The position numbers were made by a program, and so were the translations under genes. From an uncultured Flavonifractor sp. (lineage in GTDB: Bacteria; Bacillota; Clostridia; Oscillospirales; Oscillospiraceae), in contig NZ_CALWXV010000009.1 of assembly GCF_944385615.1 (NCBI RefSeq), forward strand, positions 1 through 56,265: DNA of 56,265 bases. The letters are read 5' to 3'. Below, piece by piece: positions 1 to 9,183 of the stretch (its first letter is position 1; every line of letters begins with the position of its first letter). Under the pieces are notes generated by a model. That model worked only from the letters and a program-made list of their open reading frames with translations. It searched no databases and had not been told where the DNA came from.

Positions 1-434
1 TCGGTGTCCAGCAGAATGGTCACCGGGCCGTCATTTTGAGAAAAGACCTGCATATCCGCGCCAAATTCGCCGTGCTGCACGTCAAAGCCCCGGCCGGCGC
101 ACTCGGCCATAAACTTCTCATACAGAGGAATGGCGATGTCCGGCTTGGCGGCCCCGGAAAAGCCGGGACGGCGGGATTTGGTGTCGGCGTACAGGGTAAA
201 CTGGCTCACCACCAGCAGAGCGCCCCCCACCGCCTCCAAATTGAGGTTCATTTTCTCGTTTTCGTCCTCAAAGATGCGCAGGCCGCACACCTTGTCGGCC
301 AGCTTGACCGCCTGGGCCTCGGTATCGGTGGGGGCCACCCCCAGCAGCACCAGAAAGCCCTGGCCGATCTGGCCGTTGACCTTGCCGTCGATGGTGACGG
401 AGGCGTTTTTCACTCTCGTTACAACTGCGCGCAT
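1..434 (-). CDS. dtd: D-aminoacyl-tRNA deacylase (3' end cut by window edge)
   Basis: Cytosolic proofreading enzyme that removes D-amino acids (and glycine mischarged on tRNA-Ala) from tRNA. The 144 visible codons cover nearly the whole family length of about 145-150 residues; only the last few residues lie beyond the left edge. The family motif SQFTLYAD is at residues 77-84 and the Gly-cisPro motif region NDGPVT at 134-139, so the active site is intact. The ATG at 434 gives the canonical MRAVVTRV N-terminus. It is transcribed away from miaB from its own promoter in the shared spacer. In related genomes dtd often follows relA, which would lie outside this window. Confidence 0.93.
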   Translation of the reverse strand, partial: MRAVVTRVKNASVTIDGKVNGQIGQGFLVLLGVAPTDTEAQAVKLADKVCGLRIFEDENEKMNLNLEAVGGALLVVSQFTLYADTKSRRPGFSGAAKPDIAIPLYEKFMAECAGRGFDVQHGEFGADMQVFSQNDGPVTILLDT

Positions 435-503
435 GTCCTTAAATTCCTTTCTGTCAAGCGGGACGGAGGGCCGGTTTACCCCCCAACCGGGATAGTCTTT
501 TCC

Positions 504-532
504 ATTATATACTGCCCGTCGATTTCCGTCAA
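504..532 (-). promoter_or_regulatory. sigma-A-type promoter for dtd
   Basis: Reading the minus strand, TTGACG (532-527) is followed after 17 bp by TATAAT (509-504). It lies 70 bp upstream of the dtd start. Confidence 0.7.
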
Positions 533-549
533 TCAAAAGGGGACAGGCC

Positions 550-578
550 TTGTCTTTGACCGGGAAAAGTGGTATGAT
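550..578 (+). promoter_or_regulatory. sigma-A-type promoter for the miaB-mutS-mutL run
   Basis: TTGTCT (550-555) and TATGAT (573-578) are separated by 17 bp and lie 35 bp upstream of the preferred miaB start. It is arranged divergently from the dtd promoter. Confidence 0.5.
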
Positions 579-612
579 TTATGCTTGAAACAGTATGTTT
601 GGAGGAACCGCT

Positions 613-2019
613 TTGAACCGACAGACCACCAAAATTTCCCCCGCCGACGTGGAGCGTCAGCGGGATTTCTGCCATCAGATCCTGGAGCGCAACGCCGCCC
701 GGCCCACGCCCCCTCTGGCCTTCGTGGACACCTACGGCTGCCAGCAGAACGAGGCCGACTCCGAGCGGCTGCGGGGCTACCTCAGCGAGATGGGCTACCA
801 GTTTACCGACAGCGAGGCCCAGGCCGACCTGATCCTCATCAACACCTGCGCCATCCGGGAGCACGCCGAAATGCGGGTGCTGGGCAACGTGGGGGCCCTG
901 GTCCACACCAAGCGGGCCAAGCCCGGCCAGCTGATCTGTGTGTGCGGCTGTATGGCCCAGGAGCCCCACCGGGCCCAGAAGATCAAGGAGTCCTACCGCC
1001 AGGTAGACCTGGTGTTCGGCCCCCACGCCCTGTGGCGGTTCCCTGAGCTTTTGTACCGGCTCATCACCCGCCGGGGCCGTATCTTTGACATTGCCGACGA
1101 GCCCGGCTCCATCGCCGAGGGCATCCCGGTGGTGCGCCAGGACAAGGTGAAAGCCTGGGTGTCCATCATGTACGGCTGCAACAACTTCTGCACCTACTGC
1201 ATCGTCCCCTATGTCCGGGGCCGGGAGCGCTCCCGCCAGCCCCAGGTCATTCTGGAGGAGATCCGGGGCCTGGTGGCCGAGGGCTACAAGGATATCACCC
1301 TGCTGGGTCAGAACGTCAACTCCTACGGCAAGGACCTGGACTCTCCCTGTGACTTTGCCGACCTTTTGAAGGCGGCGGCGGACATTGAGGGGGATTTTCT
1401 CCTCCGCTTCATGACCAGCCATCCCAAGGACGCCTCTCAGAAGCTCTTTGATACCATGGCCGCCTCTCCCAAGATCGCCCCCTGCTTCCACCTGCCCTTC
1501 CAGGCAGGCAGCGACCGGGTGCTGAAGGCCATGAACCGGGTGTACGACCGGGCGGGCTATCTGGACAAGGTGCGGCGGCTGCGGCAGGCCATCCCCGACG
1601 TGGTCATCACCTCCGACGTCATCGTGGGCTTCCCCGGAGAGACCGCCGAGGAATTTGAGCAGACCATGACTCTGCTGGACGAGGTGCGCTTTGACGCCCT
1701 CTTTACCTTTATCTATTCCCCCCGGGTGGGCACCCCCGCCGCCAAGATGGAGGACCCCGTCTCCAAGGAAGAGAAGGCGGCCTGGTTCCAGCGGCTGGTG
1801 GAGCGGCAGGACCAGATCTCCGAGGAAAAGCACAAAGCCTACATCGGCAAGACGGTGCGCTGCCTGGTGGACGGCAAGGACGACAAGGGCCTTACCGCCC
1901 GCACCCCCGGCAACCGGCTGGTGCGGCTGAGTGGGGAGGAATCCCTCATCGGCCGGTTTGTGGACGTGAAGATCACCGGGGCCAACAAGTGGTCCCTGAT
2001 GGGGGAAGTCACAACCTAA
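613..2019 (+). CDS. miaB: tRNA-2-methylthio-N6-dimethylallyladenosine synthase
   Basis: Radical-SAM methylthiotransferase that converts i6A37 to ms2i6A37 in tRNAs reading UNN codons. The N-terminal UPF0004 domain carries YGCQQN (Cys43) plus INTC and CGC cysteines for one Fe-S cluster; the radical-SAM cluster is C189-x3-C193-x2-C196 (YGCNNFCTYC); a TRAM domain closes the protein. I prefer the TTG start at 613 because GGAGGA at 601-606 sits 6 nt before it; the ATG at 595 has no ribosome-binding site. The product has 468 residues, normal for MiaB. It needs i6A made by MiaA, whose gene is not in this window. Confidence 0.95.
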   Translation: MNRQTTKISPADVERQRDFCHQILERNAARPTPPLAFVDTYGCQQNEADSERLRGYLSEMGYQFTDSEAQADLILINTCAIREHAEMRVLGNVGALVHTKRAKPGQLICVCGCMAQEPHRAQKIKESYRQVDLVFGPHALWRFPELLYRLITRRGRIFDIADEPGSIAEGIPVVRQDKVKAWVSIMYGCNNFCTYCIVPYVRGRERSRQPQVILEEIRGLVAEGYKDITLLGQNVNSYGKDLDSPCDFADLLKAAADIEGDFLLRFMTSHPKDASQKLFDTMAASPKIAPCFHLPFQAGSDRVLKAMNRVYDRAGYLDKVRRLRQAIPDVVITSDVIVGFPGETAEEFEQTMTLLDEVRFDALFTFIYSPRVGTPAAKMEDPVSKEEKAAWFQRLVERQDQISEEKHKAYIGKTVRCLVDGKDDKGLTARTPGNRLVRLSGEESLIGRFVDVKITGANKWSLMGEVTT

Positions 2020-2092
2020 CGCGACGGGGCCATTTCTTCCCCGGATCAGCGATCAATTCTATTTTATTCCAACCAGAAAAGGAGCGTCCGCC

Positions 2093-4690
2093 ATGCCGTC
2101 CGAGCTCACCCCCATGATGAAGCAATACTACAAGATGAAGCAGCTCCACCCGGACTGCATCCTCTTTTTCCGGCTGGGGGACTTTTACGAGATGTTCCAG
2201 GAGGACGCCAAGCTGGCCTCCAAGGAGCTGGACCTGACCCTTACCACCCGGGACCGGGGCAAGCCGGAGGACCAGCGCACCCCCATGTGCGGCGTGCCCT
2301 ACCACTCCGCCGACTCCTATATCGCCCGGCTTATCTCCAAAGGCTACAAGGTGGCCATCTGCGAGCAGATGGAGGACCCCGCCGCCGCCAAGGGTCTGGT
2401 GGAGCGGGATATCATCCGCATCGTTACCCCCGGCACCGTCATTGCCTCCTCCATGCTGGAGGAGGGACGCAATAACTTTATCTGCGCTATCTACCAGGAC
2501 GCCGCCGGGGTGGGTCTGTGCTTCTGCGACATCTCCACCGGCGAGCTGTCGGTCACCTCCTTCTCCGGTCCCGATGCCTACGAGCACCTGTGCAACGAGC
2601 TGGGCCGGTTCTCCCCCCGGGAGGCCATGCTGTCCGACGGGGCCTACCGCGACGACGCCCTGCTGGACTTTCTCACCAACCGGCTGGACTGCCGGTGTGA
2701 AAAGGGCGGGGAGGACCGCTTTGAGCCAAGCGCCGCCCAGGCGCTGGTGGAACAGCAGTTTACCAGCGGCCTGGACCAGCTGCCCCGGGAGGACAGCCAC
2801 GCCCTTCAGGCGGCAGGGGGCCTTTTGAGCTACCTTTACGAGACGCAGAAAACCGACCTGTCCCACATCACCGCCCTCACCTGGTTCTCCTCCGGCCAGT
2901 TCATGGAGCTGGACCTGACCGCCCGGCGCAATCTGGAGCTGACCGAAACCCTCCGGTCCAAGGAGAAGAAGGGCTCTCTGCTGTGGGTGCTGGACAAGAC
3001 CCGTACCGCCATGGGCCGCCGTCTCATCCGGGCCTGGATGGAGCGGCCCCTTCTCTCCCCGGCGGCCATCCGCCGTCGGCTGGGGGCGGTGGAGGAACTG
3101 GTGGCCGACCCCATCGGCCGGGAGGAGCTGACCGCCACCCTGCGGGAGATCACCGACCTGGAGCGGCTCATCGGCCGCATTGTCTATGGTACTGCCGGAG
3201 GGAGGGACCTGGCGGCGCTGGCCGCCGGGCTGGGTCGGCTGCCCCAGCTGCGGGAGCTGCTGACCCCCCATACCGGGGCCCTGCTCACCTCTCTTGCCGA
3301 CGCTCTGGACGACCTGCCCGACCTGCGGGAGCTCATCGGCGCAGCCATCGTGGACGATCCTCCCTTCTCCGTCCGGGAGGGCGGCTTCATTCGGGCGGGC
3401 TTCGACGCCGAGGTGGACCGGCTGCGGGATATCCTCACCAACGGCAAGGACCTGGTGGCCGCCGTGGAGGCCCGGGAAAAGGAAAAGACCGGCATCAAGA
3501 GCCTGAAGGTGGGCTTCAACAAGGTATTCGGCTACTACATCGAGGTATCCAAGTCCTATTATGACCAGGTGCCCCAGGACTATATCCGCAAGCAGACCCT
3601 CACCAACTGCGAGCGGTTTATTACCCAGGAATTAAAGGACCTGGAGCACGAGATCCTCTCGGCCCAGGACCGGGTCACCGCCCTGGAATACCAGCTCTTC
3701 TGCGACCTGCGCCGGAAGGCCGCCGCCCGGGTGGGGGAGATTCAGCGTTCCGCCGCCGCCGTGGCCCAGGTGGACGTGCTGTGTTCCTTCGCCGCCGTGG
3801 CCGCCGAGCAGGGCTACTGCAAGCCGGAGGTGGATCTGTCCGATGCCATCGAGATTTCCGAGGGCCGCCACCCGGTGGTGGAGAAGATGCTGAAAAACGC
3901 CCTCTTTGTCCCCAACGACACCCGGATGGACGGCCACGACAACACAGTGGCCATCATCACTGGCCCCAACATGGCGGGCAAATCCACCTATATGCGGCAG
4001 GTGGCCCTCATCGTCCTTATGGCCCAGATGGGCTCCTTTGTCCCCGCCAGGTCGGCCCGCATCGGCATCGTGGACCGGGTGTTCACCCGTATCGGGGCCA
4101 GCGACGACCTGGCCGCCGGGCAGTCCACCTTCATGGTGGAGATGACCGAGGTGGCCGAGCTGCTGAAAAACGCCACGTCCAAAAGCCTGCTCATTCTGGA
4201 CGAAATCGGCCGGGGCACCTCCACCTACGACGGCATGTCCATTGCCCGCTCGGTGCTGGAATACTGCGCCGACAAAAAGCGGCTGGGGGCCAAGACCCTG
4301 TTCGCCACCCACTACCACGAGATCACTGCCCTGGAGGGGGTCATCCCCGGGGTGAAGAACTACAACATTGCCGCCAAGAAGAAGGGGGACGATATCCTCT
4401 TTCTGCGGAAGATCGTCCGGGGCGGGGCCGACCAGAGCTATGGCATCGAGGTGGCCAAGCTGGCCGGGGTGCCCGACAAGGTCATCTCCCGGGCCCGTCA
4501 GATTTTGAAGGAGCTGGAGGCGGGAGGGGTCCAGACCCCCCAGACCCCGGCGGCCCCGCCGTCCGAGCAGGTCTCTCTGCTGGACATGGGGGGCAATGAG
4601 GTGGTCCGCCGCCTTCAGGAGGCCGATCTGAACACCCTCACCCCCATTGAAGCCATGAATCTGCTCTTCCAGCTCAAGCAGATGGTGTAA
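2093..4690 (+). CDS. mutS: DNA mismatch repair protein MutS
   Basis: Mismatch-recognition ATPase that scans DNA after replication and recruits MutL. The 865 residues show the MutS1 layout: mismatch-binding domain at the N-terminus (FFRLGDFYEMF, holding the Phe-x-Glu mispair wedge), connector, lever and clamp, and the ABC ATPase with Walker A GPNMAGKST at 624-632, Walker B LLILDEIGRGT and the THYHE His switch. AAGGAG lies ahead of the ATG. It is followed by a small membrane-protease-like gene and then mutL, so the two mismatch-repair genes are not immediately adjacent. Confidence 0.97.
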   Translation: MPSELTPMMKQYYKMKQLHPDCILFFRLGDFYEMFQEDAKLASKELDLTLTTRDRGKPEDQRTPMCGVPYHSADSYIARLISKGYKVAICEQMEDPAAAKGLVERDIIRIVTPGTVIASSMLEEGRNNFICAIYQDAAGVGLCFCDISTGELSVTSFSGPDAYEHLCNELGRFSPREAMLSDGAYRDDALLDFLTNRLDCRCEKGGEDRFEPSAAQALVEQQFTSGLDQLPREDSHALQAAGGLLSYLYETQKTDLSHITALTWFSSGQFMELDLTARRNLELTETLRSKEKKGSLLWVLDKTRTAMGRRLIRAWMERPLLSPAAIRRRLGAVEELVADPIGREELTATLREITDLERLIGRIVYGTAGGRDLAALAAGLGRLPQLRELLTPHTGALLTSLADALDDLPDLRELIGAAIVDDPPFSVREGGFIRAGFDAEVDRLRDILTNGKDLVAAVEAREKEKTGIKSLKVGFNKVFGYYIEVSKSYYDQVPQDYIRKQTLTNCERFITQELKDLEHEILSAQDRVTALEYQLFCDLRRKAAARVGEIQRSAAAVAQVDVLCSFAAVAAEQGYCKPEVDLSDAIEISEGRHPVVEKMLKNALFVPNDTRMDGHDNTVAIITGPNMAGKSTYMRQVALIVLMAQMGSFVPARSARIGIVDRVFTRIGASDDLAAGQSTFMVEMTEVAELLKNATSKSLLILDEIGRGTSTYDGMSIARSVLEYCADKKRLGAKTLFATHYHEITALEGVIPGVKNYNIAAKKKGDDILFLRKIVRGGADQSYGIEVAKLAGVPDKVISRARQILKELEAGGVQTPQTPAAPPSEQVSLLDMGGNEVVRRLQEADLNTLTPIEAMNLLFQLKQMV

Positions 4691-4734
4691 CGGCGGGTCC
4701 GCCGCCACACCATCCACGAAAGGAGGGAACCGCC

Positions 4735-5439
4735 ATGTATAAAAGCCGCCGTTCCGGGCAGGCCCCGCTCTCCCGGGGGGAGCAGCTGCGGGGCTGGATC
4801 TTTTTCGCCCTCTATCTCTTTTTCTTTCCCTGGCTGATGGGATGGGTCCAGCGGTTTTATCCGGCGGAATTCCCGGTGGCCGAGGCCAATGTGGTCTATT
4901 ACCTCCTGCTGGCGGTGCTCACCTTTGTGGTGTTCTGGTCCTTTCTGCGCCGGGGGTTTGGACTGCTGCTGGACTGGCTGCCTGAAAATCTCTTTGCCTG
5001 CGCCACCGGCCTCATAGGCGCGGTGGTCCTCTATGGTTTGGTGCGGCTCATCCCCCTGCCCGTCCAGAATCCCAACTTCATCAGCTACCCGGAACAGTAC
5101 GCCTTTGCCCCCGCCGCCACCGTCCTGATTTTGGTGGTGCTCATGCCCCTGGTGGAGGAGCCGCTGTTCCGGGGCCTGCTCTTTGGCGCGGCCCGGGGCT
5201 ACAGCCGGTGGCTGGCCTATGTGCTGTCGGCGGCGGGGTATGCCTTTTACTGCGCGGTGCAGTTCGTATACGCCTACGGCGCCCTGGACCTGCGCTATCT
5301 GCTGCTGGCCATCCAGTACGCCCCCATGGCCCTGGCCCTCACCTGGTGCTATGACCGGGGCGGCTCCATCTGGAGCGCCATCGCCCTGCACGCCGTTCTC
5401 AACGGCTTTACCCTGCTCTTTGCCCTGTGGGGGTGGTAG
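4735..5439 (+). CDS. CPBP-family intramembrane protease-like protein (degenerate motif 2)
   Basis: Polytopic membrane protein of 234 residues with about six hydrophobic segments and the Abi/CAAX-protease (CPBP) signature. Motif 1 is E141-E142-x3-R146 (EEPLFR) and motif 3 is H219-x3-N223 (HAVLN). Motif 2, normally F-x3-H, reads FYCAV, so the expected histidine appears to be valine at 175. Family members cleave prenylated or membrane-embedded substrates or act in immunity to peptides; whether this one is catalytic is uncertain. GGAGG precedes the ATG, and the gene sits between mutS and mutL in the same direction. Confidence 0.85.
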   Translation: MYKSRRSGQAPLSRGEQLRGWIFFALYLFFFPWLMGWVQRFYPAEFPVAEANVVYYLLLAVLTFVVFWSFLRRGFGLLLDWLPENLFACATGLIGAVVLYGLVRLIPLPVQNPNFISYPEQYAFAPAATVLILVVLMPLVEEPLFRGLLFGAARGYSRWLAYVLSAAGYAFYCAVQFVYAYGALDLRYLLLAIQYAPMALALTWCYDRGGSIWSAIALHAVLNGFTLLFALWGW

Positions 5440-5463
5440 GCGGCGGGGGCAAGCCCCCGCCCT
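5440..5463. repeat. 24-bp GC-rich palindromic repeat, copy 1
   Basis: Perfect inverted repeat GGCGGGGGC / GCCCCCGCC (5442-5450 and 5453-5461) with an AA loop. The whole 24-nt string is identical to 48471-48494. It begins at the stop codon of the CPBP gene and has no U tract, so it looks like a dispersed REP-type palindrome more than a terminator. Confidence 0.7.
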
Positions 5464-5511
5464 ACGCCCCCACAGAATTTCCATTTGCCGATATCAGAAA
5501 GTTGGTCGTTT

Positions 5512-7452
5512 ATGCCCCACATTCAACAACTTGACTCCCATGTGGCCGACCTCATCGCCGCCGGTGAGGTGGTGGAGCGCCCCGCCTCGGTGGTGAAGGA
5601 GCTGATGGAAAACGCCATTGACGCCGGAGCGGACAAGCTGACGGTGGAGATCCAGCACGGCGGCATGGCCCTCATCCGGGTCACCGACAACGGCTGCGGC
5701 ATCGCCGCCGGGGAGGCGGAGACCGCCTTCCTCCGCCACGCCACCAGCAAGCTGCGCACCGAGTATGACCTGGAGGCCATCGGTACCCTGGGCTTCCGGG
5801 GGGAGGCCCTGGCCGCCATCTCCGCCGTCTCCCGGGTGGAACTGCTCACCCGCACGGCGGAGGAGCCCCTGGGCGCCGCCCTCTCTTTGGAGGGAGGCGT
5901 GGTGGTGAGCCGGGAGGAGGCGGGCTGTCCCCAGGGCACCACCATGGTGGTGCGGGACCTGTTTTTCAACACCCCCGCCCGGCTGAAATTTGTGAAAAAG
6001 GACTCCGCCGAAGGGGCGGCCTGCTTCGCCATGGCCCAGCGGCTGGCCCTGTCCCACCCGGAGGTCAGCATCAAATTCCTCCGGGACGGCAAGCAGGACC
6101 TGCTCACCCCCGGAGACGGCCAGCTGAAATCCGCTCTGTATGCGGTGCTGGGCCGGGATCTGGCCCTGGGCTTCACCCCGGTGCAGGGCACCGGCGAGGA
6201 AATCAGCGTGTCCGGCTTTGTATCCCTGCCCACCTGCTGCCGGGGCACCCGGGGGTACCAGCACTTCTTTGTCAACGGCCGGTATGTGAAAAGCCGTACC
6301 ATGATGGCCGCTTTGGAGGAGGCCTACGCCAACCAGAAGATGGTGGGCAAATTCCCCGGCTGCGTCCTCCACCTGACCACCAAGCTCAACGCCGTGGACG
6401 TAAACGTCCATCCCACCAAGCAGGAGGTCAAGTTCGGCAGCGACAAAAAGGTCTTTGACGCGGTGTACTACGCGGTGAAATCCACCCTGGAGGCCGACCG
6501 CTCCCGGCCTGCCGCCCTGGCCGACCGGCCCCGGCCCGCCCCCAGACAGGCGGTGGACACCGTCACCCCCAACCAGACCGCCTTCCGCACCATGACGGCG
6601 GAGCAGTTTCGCAGGACGGCGGACAAGCCCGCTTCCCCTCTGCCCCTCCAGGACGTGACCGCCCGGAGCGTTTCCCCCGTGAAACCTTCGGCTGCACCCA
6701 AAGCGGCCGCCATCTATGACGGCCCTGGGGCCCCATCCCGGCCCGCTCAAACCGCCCCGCCCGCAGCGGCCAGCGTCCCGGATCGCCCGCGGCCTGATCC
6801 GAAACCAGACAGCGGAGGGCGGCAGATTGCCGCCCCTGTCCCGCCGCCGGACACCCCCGCTCCCACCGTCCAGCCCGAGCCGGAGGAACTGCCCTGGCGT
6901 CTGGCGGGGGAGGTCTTGAACACCTACATCATTGTGGAACAAGGGGACAAGGTGCTGCTCATCGATAAGCACGCCGCCCATGAGCGGATGAACTTTGACC
7001 GGCTGAAGGCGGCGGGGTACACCCCCATGGTCCAGACCCTGCTTACCCCGGTGGTGTTCACCCCACCGGCGGAGGAGGGGGCCGCCCTGCTGGCCCAGCT
7101 GCCCCTGCTGGCCCGGTTCGGCTTTGAGGTGGAGGACTTTGGGGGCGGGGCCCTCATCGTCCGGGCCGCCCCCTACGACGTGGACGCCGATCAGATCCCC
7201 GATGTGCTGCTGGAGCTGGCGGGCCGCCTGCTCACCAGCGGCACCGCCGACCCGGACAGCGCCCGGGACGCCCTGCTCCACACCATGGCCTGCAAGGCCG
7301 CCATCAAGGGAGGCCAGAAAAACGGGGAGGCCGAGCTGCTGAAAGTGGCCCAGGCTGTCATGACAGGCGCGGTCAAGTATTGTCCTCACGGCAGGCCGGT
7401 AGCCATTGAGCTGACCCGCCAGCAGATTGAAAAACGGTTTGGCCGGGCTTAG
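5512..7452 (+). CDS. mutL: DNA mismatch repair protein MutL (endonuclease type)
   Basis: Dimeric mismatch-repair matchmaker that nicks the daughter strand. The N-terminal GHKL ATPase shows ELMENAIDAGA at residues 30-40 and the FRGEAL lid motif; a Pro/Ala-rich linker spans roughly 330-450; the C-terminal domain has the metal-binding endonuclease motif D485-KHA-x2-E491-x4-D496 (the last position is usually Glu) and C624-PHGRP. The ATG at 5512 gives the family-typical MPHIQQLDSHVADLIAAGEV; an in-frame TTG at 5485 would add nine residues without support. 646 residues. No strong ribosome-binding site is visible. Confidence 0.96.
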   Translation: MPHIQQLDSHVADLIAAGEVVERPASVVKELMENAIDAGADKLTVEIQHGGMALIRVTDNGCGIAAGEAETAFLRHATSKLRTEYDLEAIGTLGFRGEALAAISAVSRVELLTRTAEEPLGAALSLEGGVVVSREEAGCPQGTTMVVRDLFFNTPARLKFVKKDSAEGAACFAMAQRLALSHPEVSIKFLRDGKQDLLTPGDGQLKSALYAVLGRDLALGFTPVQGTGEEISVSGFVSLPTCCRGTRGYQHFFVNGRYVKSRTMMAALEEAYANQKMVGKFPGCVLHLTTKLNAVDVNVHPTKQEVKFGSDKKVFDAVYYAVKSTLEADRSRPAALADRPRPAPRQAVDTVTPNQTAFRTMTAEQFRRTADKPASPLPLQDVTARSVSPVKPSAAPKAAAIYDGPGAPSRPAQTAPPAAASVPDRPRPDPKPDSGGRQIAAPVPPPDTPAPTVQPEPEELPWRLAGEVLNTYIIVEQGDKVLLIDKHAAHERMNFDRLKAAGYTPMVQTLLTPVVFTPPAEEGAALLAQLPLLARFGFEVEDFGGGALIVRAAPYDVDADQIPDVLLELAGRLLTSGTADPDSARDALLHTMACKAAIKGGQKNGEAELLKVAQAVMTGAVKYCPHGRPVAIELTRQQIEKRFGRA

Positions 7453-7554
7453 ACTATGTCCTGGGAAATGTAACCCCTTCCCGACGCTTCGACGAAATCC
7501 GCCTCATAATTGGTATATATTGGATGTATCTCAGAGAAAAAGGAGTGCATCCAT

Positions 7555-7791
7555 ATGCAAAAGACACCCAACCTGCAAGACTTATTCCTGCTCCGGGCAC
7601 GGCGGACCCGGGCCAATGTCACCGCCTTTTTGATGAACGGCTATCAGCTCAAGGGCCAGATCGTGGGCTATGACGCCTTTGTGGTGGTACTTATGACGGG
7701 GGACAAGCAGCAGATGATCTACAAGCACGCGATCTCCACCATCGTGCCCGAACGGGCCATCTCTCTGGAGCGGGAGGAGCGTGGCGACTGA
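7555..7791 (+). CDS. hfq: RNA chaperone Hfq
   Basis: Sm-like hexameric RNA chaperone of 78 residues that binds sRNAs and A/U-rich mRNA. Sm1 (NLQDLFL to GYQLKGQIVGYDAFVVVL) and Sm2 (YKHAISTIVP, holding the KHA signature) are complete; the C-terminus is short, as in Firmicutes. AAAGGAG sits about 10 nt before ATG 7555; the longer reading frame from 7510 lacks such a site. In many Firmicutes miaA lies just upstream of hfq; here mutL is followed directly by hfq after about 100 bp. Confidence 0.95.
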   Translation: MQKTPNLQDLFLLRARRTRANVTAFLMNGYQLKGQIVGYDAFVVVLMTGDKQQMIYKHAISTIVPERAISLEREERGD

Positions 7792-7805
7792 CAAAAGGAG
7801 TACCT

Positions 7806-9098
7806 ATGAAGCAAGGTTCACTGAACGCCCGCATCATCATGCTGCTGCTGCTGGGCGCCATCCTGCTCACCATCGGGGTATCGGCCTGGCACAGCCTCCG
7901 GAACCTCTACCCCACGGTGCTGGCCTACACCTACACGGTGAACGACAGCACCGAGGTCACCGGCTATCTGGTCCGGGAGGAGAGCGTCCTCACCAGCCAG
8001 GGCGGCACGGTGGAGCTGCTCCCCGACGAAGGGGAGAAGGTGAGCCGGGGGGAAACGGTGGCCCTGCTTTACCAGAGCGACGCCAGCGTCTCCCAGCGCC
8101 AGACCCTCCAGCAGCTGCTGCTGGAACAGGAACAGCTGGAATACGCCCTGGCGCAGGCGGGCGGGAGCAGCGACTCCGCCCAGCTCAGCAGCCAGGTGGC
8201 CGACGCCATCGGCAAACTGCGGGGGGCTACCGCCGCCGGTGATCTGACCGGTCTGGAGAGCCAGACCATGGAGCTGAAAAGCCTGATCTATAAATACGGC
8301 TACGCCTTTGACCAGAATACCGAGGAATCCACCGCCGCCCTTCAGGCCTCCCTGGATGAGGTCAACGCCCAAATCACCGCCCTCACCGCCCAGGCCTCCC
8401 AGAGCACCAGCCGGGTGACCGCCGCCCAGTCGGGGATCTTTTCCGGCGTAGTAGATGGGTATGAAAACCTTATTACCCCGGACATGCTCTCCACCATCAC
8501 CCCCTCCCAGCTGGAGGGTCTGGCCGGGCAGAACCCCTCGGCGGATTCCGCCGCCATCGGCAAGCTCATCACCGACTCCACCTGGTACTTTGCCTGCGTG
8601 CTGCCTGAGAGCGAGAGCCAGCGGCTGGTGGAGGGGCGCACCATCACCGTGCGCTTCTCCCGGGACTGGTCCGGCGATGTGGAGATGACGGTGGAGCGGC
8701 TGGGCGATTCGGTGGACGGGCAGGTGGTGGTGGTGCTGTCGTCCGACAAGTTTTTGTCGGACACCACCCTGCTGCGGCGGCAGACCGTGGAGCTGATCTT
8801 TGAGACGGTCAGCGGCATCCGCCTACCCAAGGAGGCCCTGCGGGTGGAGGAAAAGACGGTGGAGGACGTGGACACCGGCGAGGAACGCACGGTGTCGGTC
8901 ACCTGCGTATACGCCCTGGTGGGCGAGTGGGCCGAGCTGAAGGAAGTAACCGTTCTGGCCGAGGAGGAGGACTATATCATCGTCACCGCTCCCACCTCTG
9001 AGACAGAGACAGAGGCCCAAGCCAAAAAGGCTCTGCGGGCGGGAGATAAGATCATTATTTCCTCCGGCGAGCTGTACGACGGTAAATATATTGGTTGA
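7806..9098 (+). CDS. HlyD-like membrane-fusion (efflux adaptor) protein
   Basis: Protein of 430 residues with an N-terminal membrane anchor (about 9-27), a lipoyl/barrel-sandwich half at about 40-90 (VTGYLVREESVL), a Gln/Ala-rich coiled-coil hairpin at about 95-200, and a C-terminal beta-barrel domain. This is the architecture of periplasmic-adaptor-type subunits, which couple an export pump to the cell surface. No pump gene is next to it. It starts 14 nt after hfq and leads into yggS-sepF-divIVA, so a link to cell-envelope or division work is possible but unproven. Confidence 0.8.
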   Translation: MKQGSLNARIIMLLLLGAILLTIGVSAWHSLRNLYPTVLAYTYTVNDSTEVTGYLVREESVLTSQGGTVELLPDEGEKVSRGETVALLYQSDASVSQRQTLQQLLLEQEQLEYALAQAGGSSDSAQLSSQVADAIGKLRGATAAGDLTGLESQTMELKSLIYKYGYAFDQNTEESTAALQASLDEVNAQITALTAQASQSTSRVTAAQSGIFSGVVDGYENLITPDMLSTITPSQLEGLAGQNPSADSAAIGKLITDSTWYFACVLPESESQRLVEGRTITVRFSRDWSGDVEMTVERLGDSVDGQVVVVLSSDKFLSDTTLLRRQTVELIFETVSGIRLPKEALRVEEKTVEDVDTGEERTVSVTCVYALVGEWAELKEVTVLAEEEDYIIVTAPTSETETEAQAKKALRAGDKIIISSGELYDGKYIG

Positions 9099-9183
9099 GC
9101 CTGTTGAAAAAGGGCTGCATAACAGAGAAACAATCTTACGGTTATCCTCATTTTGTGTGTATTTATTTTGGAGGTGCTTCATC

